Shown: piece after piece, positions 24,068 through 35,873 of the stretch | Layout: the number at the start of each line of letters is the position of its first letter | How positions within the stretch are numbered: the first letter of the stretch is position 1 | DNA from: Zygnema cylindricum | Lineage: Eukaryota > Streptophyta > Zygnematophyceae > Zygnematales > Zygnemataceae | Direction: 5' to 3' | Assembly: GCA_037447655.1 (NCBI GenBank) | Contig: JBBHKE010001581.1 | Span: 186,001-250,000, forward strand | Length of the DNA: 64,000 bases | Notes under the pieces: generated by a model | What the model was told of the DNA's origin: nothing | Database searches by the model: none | Seen by the model: the letters and a program-made list of their open reading frames with translations, nothing else | Position numbers and translations under genes: made by a program

Positions 24068-27000
24068 GTACATGAGGCGGAATCCGAGGACGAGGACGAT
24101 GAGCTCCTTTTAGATGAGGAGTTGGAGGCGAAAAACGAGGTCGAAGTTCCACGAAAGGGCAGGAATGTGCTTACGGTGGATTGAAAGGTGAAGCAGGCTG
24201 GATTATAGATTCAGGTGCCTCCATGCACATGTGTAAGGATAGGCACCTGTTCACTAAGATAAGAAATATTCCCACCGTAGAGATAGAGTACGAGATGGGA
24301 GGATATTCACCACTACTCTTGTAAGATCGGTAGATTTGAAAGTGTAAGTAGAGGGAAAGACATCTATAGTAACATTCTCCGATGTATTGTTTATTCCGCA
24401 GTTGAACAAAAACCTCATCTCTACATCCGTATTAGATGATAAGGGTTTTTTTACTAGCACTAGGGAAGGAGTCTTTACTGCTAGTTTTGAGGAGGATGTT
24501 TATTTCATTGCTGAGAAAGGTAGCCATGGGATGTTTAGGCTGGTTTTAAGTAATGAAAAGAAGAAACTTTATTATGCTGGTGTTCATGATATTATGATGT
24601 GGCATAAGAGGCTTGGGCATGTGAATCTAGACAAATTAAGAGAGATGAAAAAGATGGGAACGGTGGAAGGGATTAAGTTCAGTGAGAATGATAATATAAG
24701 TGATTGTAGTGGATGTGCTCAAGGTAAAACACACAGATTACCTTTTCCTAAAATAGCCACCTATAAGGGAGAAAAAATTCTAGATCTAGTACACACAGAT
24801 ATTTGGGGACTGGCTAAAGTGCCCTCACCGGGGGGGAAGAGATTTATGATGACTATCACTGATGATTGGTCTCGGTATTCCCGAGTGTATTTTTTGAAAA
24901 ACAAGTCTGAAGCTCAGGATTGTTTTAGACAATATAAAGCATGGAGCGAAAAACTCCATGAAACTCCAATCAAGAGAATACGGAGTGACAATGGTGGAGA
25001 GTATACTTCTAACCAGTTTGAGGATTTTTTGAGGGAAGATGGAGTCCAACACCAAAAGACAGTTCCAGAAAACCCGGAACAGAATGGGGTAGCTGAAAGG
25101 TTAAATATAACACTAAGTGATAGTGCTAGAAGTATGTTGTCAGATAAGAAGATAAGAAAAAGGTTTTGGGCAGAAGCAATGAACTGTGCTAATTACCTCA
25201 AAAATAGAGTTCTTACTTCAGCTATAAAAGATCAAACACCTTATGAGAGATGGACAGGCCGAAAACCAGACATATCTCACTTAAAGGTTTTCGGCAGTCA
25301 AGTATTCAATCTAGATACTGATCGGTCCAATTGGAAGCTAGATCCTAAAGGAAAACCGGGATACTTATTAGGATATGATGAGGATGTTAAAGGATATAGA
25401 GTTTATGATCTAAAAAGGGAAGATATAATCTTAGTAAAACATCTAGTAGTTATGGATGAAGGAAAGTTTGTGGATCCCTTCAAGTATACAAAGTCAGTTA
25501 AAGAGTCAGAAAATTCCGATGACTTTGAGCTTCCTAACTATCGAGGTTTTAGAGAAGACGACATTCTTGCAGGTACAAATCAGACCAAAAAGGACTCGGC
25601 TGTGGAAACTCCAGTGACAACTCTACCCGAAGCGGAAGACGTGGTGGAAATTGATTCGGAATCAAAAGATAGGGGAGAAGCCGAGTTTGTTCGAAAGAAT
25701 CCACGAGAACCATCTATTCCGGCCTCAGATTTTGAGGGGGGAAGGAGAAGTAGCAAAAGACTGCAAGAAAAACAGGTTAATAACAAGGTAACTAAACTAT
25801 CTCATCAAGATGAACCTCAAACTTATGGAGAGGCGGTGACTTGTCCAGAAAGAAATCGGTGGATGACAGCCATTAATGAGAAGATGGCCTCAATTATGGC
25901 AGCCGATACTTGGGAGCTGGTGGATTGTCCACATAACCGAAAACCAATCGGTTGTAAGTGGGTTTTCAAATTAAAACTGAACCCAAATAACACAATCGAG
26001 CGCTACAAGGCCAGATTAGTGGCAAAGGGATTTACACAAAAAGAGAGAATTGACTACCTTTGCCCCGGTGGTCAGATTTCCCTCCGTTCGCATACTTCTC
26101 AGCCTGGCAGCAGCGGAAGACATGGAAGTGCACCAGATGGACATCAAGACAGCCTTTTTGCATGGAGAATTGGAAGAGGAGATCTTCATGCGACAACCCG
26201 AAGGGTTTGTGGAGGAAAGAGAGGAGAGTAAGGTATGTCGGCTGATTAAATCTCTTTATGGTTTGAAACAGGCGCCTCGACAGTGGAATAAGAAGCTTGA
26301 TGAGTTTCTTACTGGTCTAGGATATATCCGGATCAGCTCAGATCACTCAATCTATGTTTTCGACGATGACGAAGGTTTTATATTTATTGCAATTTATGTT
26401 GATGATTTGTTTGTTTTAAGTAAATCAATGGAAAATATTTATAAACTTAAACCGATCTTAAGGGGAGATTTGAAATGAAGGATATGGGGGAAGCAAAATA
26501 TATTCTGGGAATTCCAGTAGAGAGAGACCGAAAAATAAAAATTATAAGATTGACTCAAAAGGAAGCAATAGGGAACATGCTTGAAAAATTTCAAATGGAT
26601 AAAGCTAATAGTTGTACAACTCCAATGGAGTCGAAGAGGGGAAGTGAGGGGAGTGAGGAAGAATGAGTCATAGTCTTAGACGAGGAATTATCTCCTGAAG
26701 AACAGAAGTTCATGCAAACTATTCCTTACAGGCAAGTAGTGGGAAGTCTAATCTATTTTATGAATTGTACCCGGCCCGATTTAGCTGCAGCTGTAGGAGT
26801 GCTGAGTAGAAGTCTAAATGCTCCCACTAAGAGGGATTGGGAGGCAGTTAAGAGAGTCCTTAGATATTTGATAGGAACTAGGGATCTATGGTTGCATTTG
26901 GGTGGGGAGAATACTGACATCACTACTTGGAGTGATGCCAGTTAAGGTGATGCTCCGATGAGGAGATGTACTTCTGGATATGTATTATATATGGGTGATG

Positions 27001-27386
27001 GGGCTTGCTGTTGGAGTAGCAAACAACAAAAAGTTATTGCTCAGTCCACCATGGAGGCTGAGTATATGGCCTCTTGCTCTGCTGTAAAAGAATTGATGTG
27101 GGTCAAGTCTTTGCTCGGTGAGCTTGGTCACCTTAAGAGTGGTGTGCAGAATTTTTTTTGTGATAATCAGGCAGCAATAGCTATTTCTGCCAATCCTAAA
27201 CATCATTTTAAAGCCAAACACATGGACATCAGACTCAGCTTTGTTACAGAGAAAGTAGAAAATAAAATAATCAGTTTAGAGTACAGACCAGACAGTGAGA
27301 TGGTAGCAGATATGATGACCAAACCTGTGCCTTCCCCTAAGCAAAATTTTTTGGAGGGAGAAGTGCGGTCTGAAATTAAAGATTGA
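24068..27386 (+). pseudogene. copia pol (protease, integrase, RT, RNase H), broken
   Basis: The protease segment WIIDSGASMHMC sits near 24201-24236, after a TGA at about 24182, and is followed by another stop and frame change. Frame 24387-26231 has the integrase zinc motif (HKRLGHVN ... CSGCAQGK), the catalytic triad blocks HTDIWG, RSDNGGEY and NGVAERLN, and the RT opening (CKWVFKLKLN, KARLVAKGFTQ). A frameshift near 26055 moves RT into 26050-26478, which has MDIKTAFLHGELEEEI, LYGLKQAPRQWNKKL and YVDDLF. After further breaks, RNase H reads ARPDLA-like CTRPDLAAAVG, STMEAEYMA and ADMMTKP to 27386. At least five disabling changes are visible. Confidence 0.93.
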
Positions 27387-27395
27387 CTAGAAAAT

Positions 27396-27403
27396 AAGGG
27401 GAG
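27396..27403 (+). promoter_or_regulatory. copia polypurine tract
   Basis: AAGGGGAG lies immediately before the 3' LTR, the expected plus-strand priming site. Confidence 0.85.
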
Positions 27404-28459
27404 TGTAAAAATTAATGGTCCATTTTTAGTATTTTCTAGGTCTAAATAGAAATATAGAAAGAAGCCGAGGCAGTCTACCTCTAACTTCTCTCTCCAACTC
27501 TCAAACTTGTCGCAGTCACTGAGAAATTGGAGAGGAAGCTAGAGCCATGGCTACCTAGGCTATCCAGAGGTTTACGGGAAGTTTATATTAGTAAGGGGTT
27601 TATTTACTAAAAGGTATGTGACGGCCACAGGATTTGATCCTGGTACCTACCGGCCGGCAGACAGCAGGCAGCCGGTAGCCTTAGCCGTTAAGTCTAGAAC
27701 TAGTGTTACGTACTATATGGTTTGATATTTATTTAAACATTAATACGTAGGATAATTCATTTAACTGTAATTGTTTACGGGATACATAGATCCGGTAATG
27801 TATAAGTACGGATTACGGTACGGACAAGAAATCAATACCGCGCATTTATTTCTTTAATGAAACGAATACCGCCCATGTATTTATTACGGCTACGATTAAA
27901 TTCGAATTAAATCGGACGGCCAGAATTAACGCCGAGATCGCGGAAGAAGATTTCGGCGGTTTGTGGCCATCGCCACATCGGATGACACGTGGCGAAATTA
28001 CATTGGATCGTGGTATCTCCGGAGATTATGACACCGAATCTGGATATGACATGTGTCGACATTTAGGCGATGTCGTACAATGTCCGTACATAAAGTACAC
28101 CGGCAGCTGTACTTTTGGGTACGGAACTGTAATCTGATTGGTTCCGTACATCAGTAGATAGAGTCTGTGAGAGAGATAGGACTTAGAAAAATTAGGAGAT
28201 AGGTCCCTCTCTCCCAAAGAGCTTCTGTACAAAAGGTCAACTTTGACCCTCCATAACTTACTGCTCAGGGGAGCAAATTCAGAGATTCTTTTTGCTATCG
28301 TTTTAGGGGAGTCTTGCCTTCACAAGGAAGCAGTTGGTCAGAGTTTTTTTCTGCCAGGGTGGTAGTTGTTTTTGCTGAAACCACAAAGGGGTCAGAGTTA
28401 TCCTAGAGGCTTCTTGGAAGCTGTCCACTCTGAGGACTTATGGAGGTCTCAGAGTTTCA
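27404..28459 (+). repeat. copia 3' LTR
   Basis: Begins TGTAAAAATT and ends GAGTTTCA, with the same length as the 5' LTR. Around 27623-27700 it carries a tRNA-like stretch on the minus strand with a pol III B-box match (GATCAAATC). Confidence 0.93.
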
Positions 28460-28702
28460 GTTACAAAAAATAATAACGTGCGTCATCACAGATTGTAGAC
28501 GGTGACAGCCGTCACGCGCATTGTCAACGTATACAATCGTCACACCATTAAGTAACTATTTCGTTGTTACACATAAGGACACTTGAAATCCGGGTCCGTC
28601 GGATCTGCAAACAAAGTAAATTCTGTAAGTTTGAAGTTTATAGAGACGCACCCTTAGAACCATCAAAGAACGGCAATCTCCTCGAGAGCCATCTACGTGT
28701 CA

Positions 28703-29589
28703 GGGTGTGTCCCCATGTGTTCAAGTAAGGGTTTTTTTTCGTTGTTTTCACAGAAAATGGGACTTCCAACGAGAAAATGTTACGCCGTACGAAAAATGGG
28801 CAAAAACACAAGTACATTTTGTGTCATTTTGGAACTTGGAAGGTACGGCAATTTGGCGTTATTATCATCGCGACCCACTTCCAGCTCATCTTCACAGTTG
28901 CACTGGAATCAAATCGCGACCTGGTTTTAATCAAAATACTACCCTATTGACGAATAAAAAACCAAGATTGCACGCGTCAAACGTTTCCAACAATTTTGAG
29001 CGACAGAGAGTATACTCTATTTTTTTCCCTCCTCGTCACGCGCATGTACATACGAAAATGACGAGCATGTACGGAAAAAAATCGTTGGGGTCTCAAACCT
29101 CCACTTTCATTCATGAGTCCGTACGATTTTCCGTACTTTAATTGTACGGGCAACCATTTTTTGCGATATATATCGCGATAATTTATGTTGGTCTCGGTAC
29201 GATATATCGAGGAGTTTGCTCGATCGATATTCGATATATCGAATATCGAAATTATCGCGATATGAATTTACCCGATACCCAACACTAACGTCTACAACAT
29301 AGTTCAAAAGTAGGTGAAAGTAGGCCCATACAATATGCCTATTGTATGCAAAACATACAACATGACCTTAAGACCCATATTGTATTTGGACCTATTCGGA
29401 CCAATTAAAACATTCGGACCAAACATTGGACCAATTAAAACATTCGGACCAAAAAATTATATTTACACCGTCGGATTCGAACGATCGGACGGTCTCTAAT
29501 AAAAGTAGCGATCTAAGAAGATCACATGAAAGCCCATAACACAACTTACGATAAAGGCGCCGACCAAAGGCCTACCATAAAAACGCCTN
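28703..29589. mobile_element. second Harbinger-like element, left block copy, cut by the N gap
   Basis: It starts GGGTGTGTCCCCATG after TCA (28700-28702), and its sequence matches the complete copy at 34048-35188. It contains the ATCG-rich hAT-like end (about 29160-29287) and the first part of the CATAGTTC hAT-like MITE (from 29298, preceded by GTCTACAA). Confidence 0.75.
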
Positions 29590-30325
29590 NNNNNNNNNNN
29601 NNNNNNNNNNNNNNNNNNNNNNNNNNNNNNNNNNNNNNNNNNNNNNNNNNNNNNNNNNNNNNNNNNNNNNNNNNNNNNNNNNNNNNNNNNNNNNNNNNNN
29701 NNNNNNNNNNNNNNNNNNNNNNNNNNNNNNNNNNNNNNNNNNNNNNNNNNNNNNNNNNNNNNNNNNNNNNNNNNNNNNNNNNNNNNNNNNNNNNNNNNNN
29801 NNNNNNNNNNNNNNNNNNNNNNNNNNNNNNNNNNNNNNNNNNNNNNNNNNNNNNNNNNNNNNNNNNNNNNNNNNNNNNNNNNNNNNNNNNNNNNNNNNNN
29901 NNNNNNNNNNNNNNNNNNNNNNNNNNNNNNNNNNNNNNNNNNNNNNNNNNNNNNNNNNNNNNNNNNNNNNNNNNNNNNNNNNNNNNNNNNNNNNNNNNNN
30001 NNNNNNNNNNNNNNNNNNNNNNNNNNNNNNNNNNNNNNNNNNNNNNNNNNNNNNNNNNNNNNNNNNNNNNNNNNNNNNNNNNNNNNNNNNNNNNNNNNNN
30101 NNNNNNNNNNNNNNNNNNNNNNNNNNNNNNNNNNNNNNNNNNNNNNNNNNNNNNNNNNNNNNNNNNNNNNNNNNNNNNNNNNNNNNNNNNNNNNNNNNNN
30201 NNNNNNNNNNNNNNNNNNNNNNNNNNNNNNNNNNNNNNNNNNNNNNNNNNNNNNNNNNNNNNNNNNNNNNNNNNNNNNNNNNNNNNNNNNNNNNNNNNNN
30301 NNNNNNNNNNNNNNNNNNNNNNNNN
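29590..30325. other. assembly gap (N run)
   Basis: 736 unknown bases. It lies between the two copies of the duplicated transposon block, where assemblers commonly fail. Any reading frame through it is artificial. Confidence 1.
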
Positions 30326-33010
30326 GAGGAAGGCTCCCGTAAGCACACAACCCAACGGGCGAACCAAGGCTAGGTATGTAGTGCTTTAAGGAGCTAAGGC
30401 GAAAAGTTTGTTTAAACAGGGTGCACCTACTGGAAGGAGTGGAAAAACTAGGGGTCCACCGGAAACGAGAAGAATGTACCACAAAGGGGGTGGCCGGGAG
30501 GATGAACTGCAAGAATAGGAGTGTCCCTAGCCAAAAAACGAGAGACAATAGTGGAAGCAACAAGGCACCAACTTCCCAAATAAGCGGTTGGAGCAACACG
30601 CGCCTTCAAGAGTAAACCCAAACCGCCAGCCGTGACAGGAAGAGAGGCTTGGATACGTGCCGCAGGCCCAGACTCACGATCAAAAGCTCCACGGTGGAGG
30701 ACATTCATAAGGCGATCATCGAATGCAGAAAGTGAGGACACAAAAGATGGGGTGGGAGAGGAAGTGCGAGTCAAGTAGGAGGGCCGGTGGGGGAAACACC
30801 ATGTAAGAAGAGCAAAGGCCACCTGGGGATCAAAAAGGTGAGGAAGGTCATCCACGTGGGACAAATTTGTTTGAAAAGCGGAATCGAGGAATTTCGTGAT
30901 GTATGGATCGGAACCAAGCGGGCAACCCAACACACGAATGCCCTCGGAAGGAGGAGTATGAAAACTAGGAGGAGGAGTGAAAGGAGGAGGAATAGGACGT
31001 GGGGACCAATCAACACACTTAGACGGCTGAACCGAAAGAATCAGAACCAAGCGGGCAACCCAACACACGAATGCCCTCGGAAGGAGGAGGAGTCTCAAAA
31101 CCAGGAGGGGGAGTGAAAGGAGGAGGAATAGCACGTGGGGACTAAACAACACACTTAGAGGGTTGGACCGAAAAATTGAGTTCGACCAAGCGAGCCTTGA
31201 AAAAGTTATAGGCCGGTATAACTTCGTCCGAAGGACCAATAATGTGTGTGTCAACCACAACTGAAGGGAAGAGGGAAGAACGGTAAGCAGCTGCGGAAGC
31301 TCGGAGGGCGTGGTAATGGGCTAGGGCAAACAAAGGCCCCCCAAGAGGATCACCTTAACAAGTGCCATTCGTGGAGGAAAGTGGGACCAAATCATCATCA
31401 GTGGAGAAAGAGAGACTACTGCTCAAAGAATAAAAAGCTCTCACAAATGGAGATATCTGAACAATCGGGGAAGGTGCAGCCATAAGCTCCAAAAAAATGG
31501 CATTCCGATCCACTATATTAAAAGCATTAGAAACATCCACCTAGAGGACTAACCAATCCGGATGGGCATCTAACAAAGCTCGGATCTTGTGGACCACGGC
31601 CTCACAACCCCCCGGGTTGCCACTCTGAACTGATGAGGAGAGAAATAATCATGGAAAGCGGGCTGGAGCTGGATGCACATTGCACGGGCCACCAATCCGT
31701 ACAATACCTCACCCATTGCAATAGGACGGATTGCCCCATTGGGTTTTGTGACAGCTACGAGGCGGGAGGCTGTGAGGAGATCGCAAATATGAGAATGGAC
31801 ATATGAAAAGAGACAGTGCCAATAAGAGAACATACTCGAAAAAACATATCAAAGCCCCGAGCACCAGATTCTGAAGGCAAAACGTTGCGAAATAACTCAT
31901 AAACAGTGCTCGAAGGATCCCCCTGCTAAAAGATGTGGAGAAGTTGTAAGGGTTTTAATTAAAGAGTCTCGATCCAAGAGAAAACACTCTGTTGGCTCGA
32001 ATGTGTGAATAGAGGGGGACTGAGGGATACGAGCTGGCGGATGAAGAGCTTGGAGAATCTCAACAGTCGCAACAGACTGAGGAGCAGGATTAAATGGCTA
32101 GAGGTCCCGAACCGCTTGAGAGAGCTCACCAACTCGGCCCAAATGAACCGCACGACGATAGGAGGATGGCACATCTGAAGCCGAGATGTACGACGCAGTG
32201 TGAAAGAAGCACTCGCAACTCGATCCTCGTGCTCGGCATGAAGAGATCGCCAATCGCCTCGAAGGAATCATCGATATCGAGCCATAGTTTCTCGGGCCCC
32301 GCTACCACGACCATGGCTACGTAAGACTAGAACCCAAAGTGAGAATATGAAAAGGAGGTGCCAAGGTCAAACATCCGCGCGATCGGAATAAAAACGGGAC
32401 AAAGGAAGGTGGAGGGCGTCCTGTATGATAATCCGCACAACCATGGGAATCCGCGTGAATAACCGCGGACGGGGGGGGGCCAAACCATTAGATCTGAGCA
32501 CGTATAAATCGTGTACAAATGCCCAATCTTCGCTCGTATGTCCGAACGGGAGTGTTGTGGAAGAAAGGGTACTATAAAAAGGGTCACTCAGGGCCAAAAA
32601 TTGTTGACAACTCTTTGTGTGTCGGGCAATACCAGCATAGGCCGCGAAATAGTCATGACACTTGGTAATTTCTATCCGTGTTGAGGTTTGTGTGCGAGGT
32701 TTAGGTGGAGGAGGTGAACGAGGGAGAAGAGGCGAGGATGCACGACCAGAAATGGTCATTGAATGAGAGGGAGAAACATGGGACGTGATTGAGAGAGAGG
32801 AATGGGGAAGTGGGAAGGAGGACAGGAAACCATGGGAAATAGATGGTGGAAATGGTAGTGGGACGGAACCATGGGTAGGGTGGGAGAAAGGACCACCAAA
32901 TAAGAATGATCAACTACAATAAACAAGACTTTGTTAAGAAAGCACGATGGGAACTTTGAGACCATGGGAACCAAAAATCAAAAAAGTGGGCGGCAAAGCC
33001 AAAACAGAGA
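30326..33010 (-). pseudogene. RLE-type non-LTR retroelement, right block copy, more complete RT
   Basis: Minus strand. The zinc-finger region at 32367-32759 has lost its first cysteine (EITKC). RT start blocks at 31570-31833 (LLTASRLVAVTKPNGAIRPI, VLYGLVARAMCIQLQPAF), motif A at about 31520 (MDVSNAFNIVDR), a motif C remnant VVVDTHIIGPSDEV at about 31230 in place of FADDTHIIGP, and thumb/post-RT blocks at 30448-31000 (GIRVLGCPLGSDP, GGLGLLL, AYLGSWCLVAS). The loss of the first catalytic aspartate in motif C and many frameshifts show it is dead. The C-terminal endonuclease part would lie in the N gap. Confidence 0.78.
30906..31180. repeat. 133-bp tandem duplication inside the right retroelement copy
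   Basis: ACCAAGCGGGCAACCCAACA and the following stretch occur at about 30912 and again at about 31045 with a few changes. It duplicates the segment linking the RT palm and thumb. Confidence 0.85.
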
Positions 33011-33229
33011 TGTGCAACTATCAATCATAATGAAGCATCAATTCGCAAATTTGTGAGGCCACTATTTGTTTTTACGTGAAACTGTAATTTTTACATCGCT
33101 ATTCTAGTATTTTGACGTTCATCTCTTAAAATAAACTTTTATCGGTCCATTGTCTTTCACAAAAGTACAGGAAATTCATAATTGCAATGAACCTGTAGTA
33201 CAAACGGACAAAATTACAGTACTATATTA

Positions 33230-33998
33230 GGGTGCATCTCTATGTGCCAAAGTAAGGGTTTTTTTCTGTCGTTTTCATGTAAAACTTAGAGTTGTCCCGC
33301 GTAAGTTTAAACTGTACAAAAAAATAGAAAAAAGAGAAGTGTATTTTCCGTCATCATCGAATTTAGGGTGTACTACATGTTGTCGTCTTGTGTTCTTTGA
33401 CCCACGGCCACGCCAAAAAACGTCATATTCAAACTTAAAAAAAAAAACAAAGACGGTGTGTTTTAAAACAAAAGTATGTTAACAAATAGGAACACGTATT
33501 CGAACGTGTAATTTTTTTACAAGAATTTCAAACGAATTTAAGCGACGGCTAACGGTACAGTATTCGTTATATTTTGTCTGTTTGCGTTCAGGTACGACGA
33601 GGCAAAGTACACAAATTTGTTTGGTTTTTTTCCGTTTGCGCCTGGTACGAATTTTATTTCGCCAGTGGTCTCAAGATTCTGATGCCATTTCGTGTCGAGG
33701 GGACGGGCGACGCAAAGGCAAAGCGCGTCTTCTTCAACCGTGAAAAGGCACAGGCTAGAAGGCGGTATGTCTACAATGTTACGAAAACTCATGCAACGTC
33801 ACACGCAGTTGCAAAAAATAACGTGCGTCATCACATATTGTAGACGCTGACAGCCGTCACGCGCATTGTCAACGTATACAATCGTCACACCCTTAAGTAA
33901 CTATTTTGTTGTTACACATATAGACACTTGAAATCCGGGTCCGTCGGATCTGCAAACAAAGTAAATTCTCTAAGTTTGAAGTTTATAGAGACGCACCC
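33230..33998. mobile_element. PIF/Harbinger-like MITE, intact copy with empty copia site
   Basis: Starts GGGTGCATCTCTA after TTA (33227-33229) and ends TAGAGACGCACCC, followed by TTG (a mutated TTA). Length 769 bp. At about 33808 it reads GCAGTTGCAAAAAATAACG across the site occupied by copia in the left copy. Confidence 0.75.
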
Positions 33999-34504
33999 TT
34001 GGAACCATCAAAGAACGGCAATCTCCTCGAGAGCCATCTACGTATCAAGGTGTGTCCCCATGTGTTCAAGTAAGGGTTTTTTTTCGTTGTTTTCACAGAA
34101 ATGGGACTTCCAACGAGAAAATGTTATGTTGTACGAAAAATGGGCAAAAACACAAGTACATTTTGCGTCATCTTGGAACTTGGAAGGTACGGCAATTTGG
34201 CGTTATTATCATCGCGACCCACTTCCAGCTCATCTTCACAGTTGCACTGGAATCAAATCGCGACCTGGTTTTAATCAAAATACTACCCTATTGACGAATA
34301 AAAAACCAAGATTGCACGCGTCAAACGTTTCCAACAATTTTGAGCGACAGAGAGTATACTCTATTTTTTTCCCTCCTCGTCACGCGCATGTACATACGAA
34401 AATGACGAGCATGTACGGAATAAAATCGTTGGGGTCTCAAACCTCCACTTTCATTCATGAGTCCGTACGATTTTCCGTACTTTAATTGTACGGGCAACCA
34501 TTTT

Positions 34505-34631
34505 TTGCGATATATATCGTGATAATTTATGTTGGTCTCGGTTCGATATATCGGGGAGTTTGCTCGATCGATATTCGATATATCGAATATCAAAATTATT
34601 GTGATATGAATTTTCCCGATACCCAACACTA
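34505..34631. mobile_element. ATCG-palindrome hAT-like end (CCCAACACTA terminus)
   Basis: Minus-strand start TAGTGTTGGGTATCGGG, followed by repeated GATATATCG and ATATCGATCGA palindromes. The same unit lies at 18112 (+) and 29160-29287 (-). Its other terminus is not visible. Confidence 0.55.
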
Positions 34632-34651
34632 ACGTTTACAACATAGTTCAA

Positions 34652-34945
34652 AAGTAGGTGAAAGTAGGCCCGTACAATATGCCTATTGTATGCAAAACAT
34701 ACAATATGACCTTAAGACCCATATTGTATTTGGACCTATTCGGACCAATTAAAACATTCGGAACAAACATTGGACCAATTAAAACATTCGGACCAAAAAA
34801 TTATTTACACCGTCAGATTCTGACGATCGGACGGTCGCTGGTCAAAGTAGCGATCTAAGAAGATCACATGAAAAGCCCATAACACAACTTACGATAAAGG
34901 CGCCGACCAAAGGCCTACCATAAAAACGCCTACTTTTGAACTATG
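34652..34945. mobile_element. hAT-like MITE (CATAGTTCAAAAGTAGG termini)
   Basis: A 294-bp element with 17-bp inverted termini and an 8-bp duplication GTTTACAA/GTCTACAA at 34644-34651 and 34946-34953. The left block copy has GTCTACAA on its left side. The duplication fits the hAT pattern nTnnnnAn. Internal tandem AATTAAAACATTCGGACCAA repeats. Confidence 0.8.
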
Positions 34946-35191
34946 GTCTACAACCGTCGCCGTTTTTGTAAACGTCACCAATTTTAGGAAGTTTCGTAGT
35001 TTCGTAGTCGTCTGCATTTCGTTTCGTAGACTGTCGCACATTTTGTAGACGTCTACAATTGTCACATATTTGAAGTAATGAAGGCGCAAGTAATGATTGA
35101 CATAGACACACTTTGAAAAGTACACCGTAAAATCTGCGCTAAAATCCAAAGTAACGTTTCAAAGTTTCGGTTACATGGGGACACGCCCTCA

Positions 35192-35873
35192 GTGTCTCCT
35201 CGCTTCAAGACTGACAGCAGCACATACGTCATTTAACCGCGTTTTACTCGCCTCACAAGCAGTGTATGTCGTCAGCATGACGACACAGTTTCATTTCTTG
35301 TTTCGTGGATATTCCACGACATGCCACGTGTACTATGGAAACGGCGTCAGCAAGAGTCATAAAGATCCTGTTTCCTTGCATCTACAGTTTTAGCGAGTCG
35401 TACACATTGTCGTAGCGAATCAGCATTTTGAGCGACAGCCACGAACATTCTGAATGCCATAGTTTCTTTCCCGCCACGTCGCAAACAATTCAAGAGGGGT
35501 ACACGCTCATGCCGTACAGAATTAAGTGACGTACGTATTGTCGCAGCCAATCACTATCCTGTCCGACCGTACTAATTTTTTTTGATTGGAAGAGGCTTTT
35601 CAGGTGTACCTTTTTTGTTTCCGGAAGCTTTAAATTTGCTGAGTCTTCTATAGAATGCAGGAGTAGAAAGCTGAAACCAAATTCTCCAACGAATTGTAGA
35701 AGAAAGTCACAAACAGAAAGAAGCAGTGAAGGAGAAAGGCAGCAGAACTAGAAAGCAAAACTTGCATTTGAAGAAAGCAATCCTTTTGTTTGAGATTTTT
35801 CACACACAGTCTTGCTGAACGGAGCAGTTTTCTCACTTATCTTTTATTTCTGGTCGGCGTCCTTTGTCTGCCA
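35192..35873. other. GST 5' flank
   Basis: No gene or transposon end recognised. Rich in GTACG-type phrases. It presumably includes the GST promoter and 5' leader. Confidence 0.5.

Larger units (their letters stand above)
22012..28459 (+). mobile_element. Ty1/copia LTR retrotransposon, nearly complete, decayed coding region
   Basis: A 6,448-bp element flanked by the 5-bp duplication GTTAC (22007-22011, 28460-28464). The two LTRs are 1,056 bp each and differ at about 36 positions by my eye count, so the insertion is not brand new. Domain order is gag-protease-integrase-RT-RNase H, which is copia. The uninterrupted paralogous site at 33.8 kb reads GTTGCAAAAAATAA and confirms the boundaries. 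Several stops and frameshifts prevent autonomous movement. Confidence 0.95.
21446..28653. mobile_element. PIF/Harbinger-like MITE interrupted by the copia element (left copy)
   Basis: Termini GGGTGCGTCTCTA and TAGAGACGCACCC are flanked by TTA (21443-21445 and 28654-28656). This is the TWA duplication of PIF/Harbinger elements. Without the 6.45-kb copia insertion it would be about 0.75 kb, matching the intact copy at 33230-33998. It contains no transposase. Confidence 0.75.
34048..35188. mobile_element. second Harbinger-like element, right block copy
   Basis: Starts AGGTGTGTCCCCATGTG and ends CATGGGGACACGCCC, flanked by TCA (34045-34047, 35189-35191). The 1,141 bp includes nested hAT-like sequences. 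The right terminal 120 bp also occur at 45533-45655 and 51063-51184, which defines a family. Confidence 0.75.

Noticed and set aside
29496-30599. Long open frames across 29.5-30.6 kb on both strands
   Set aside because: They exist only because the N gap contains no stop codons.
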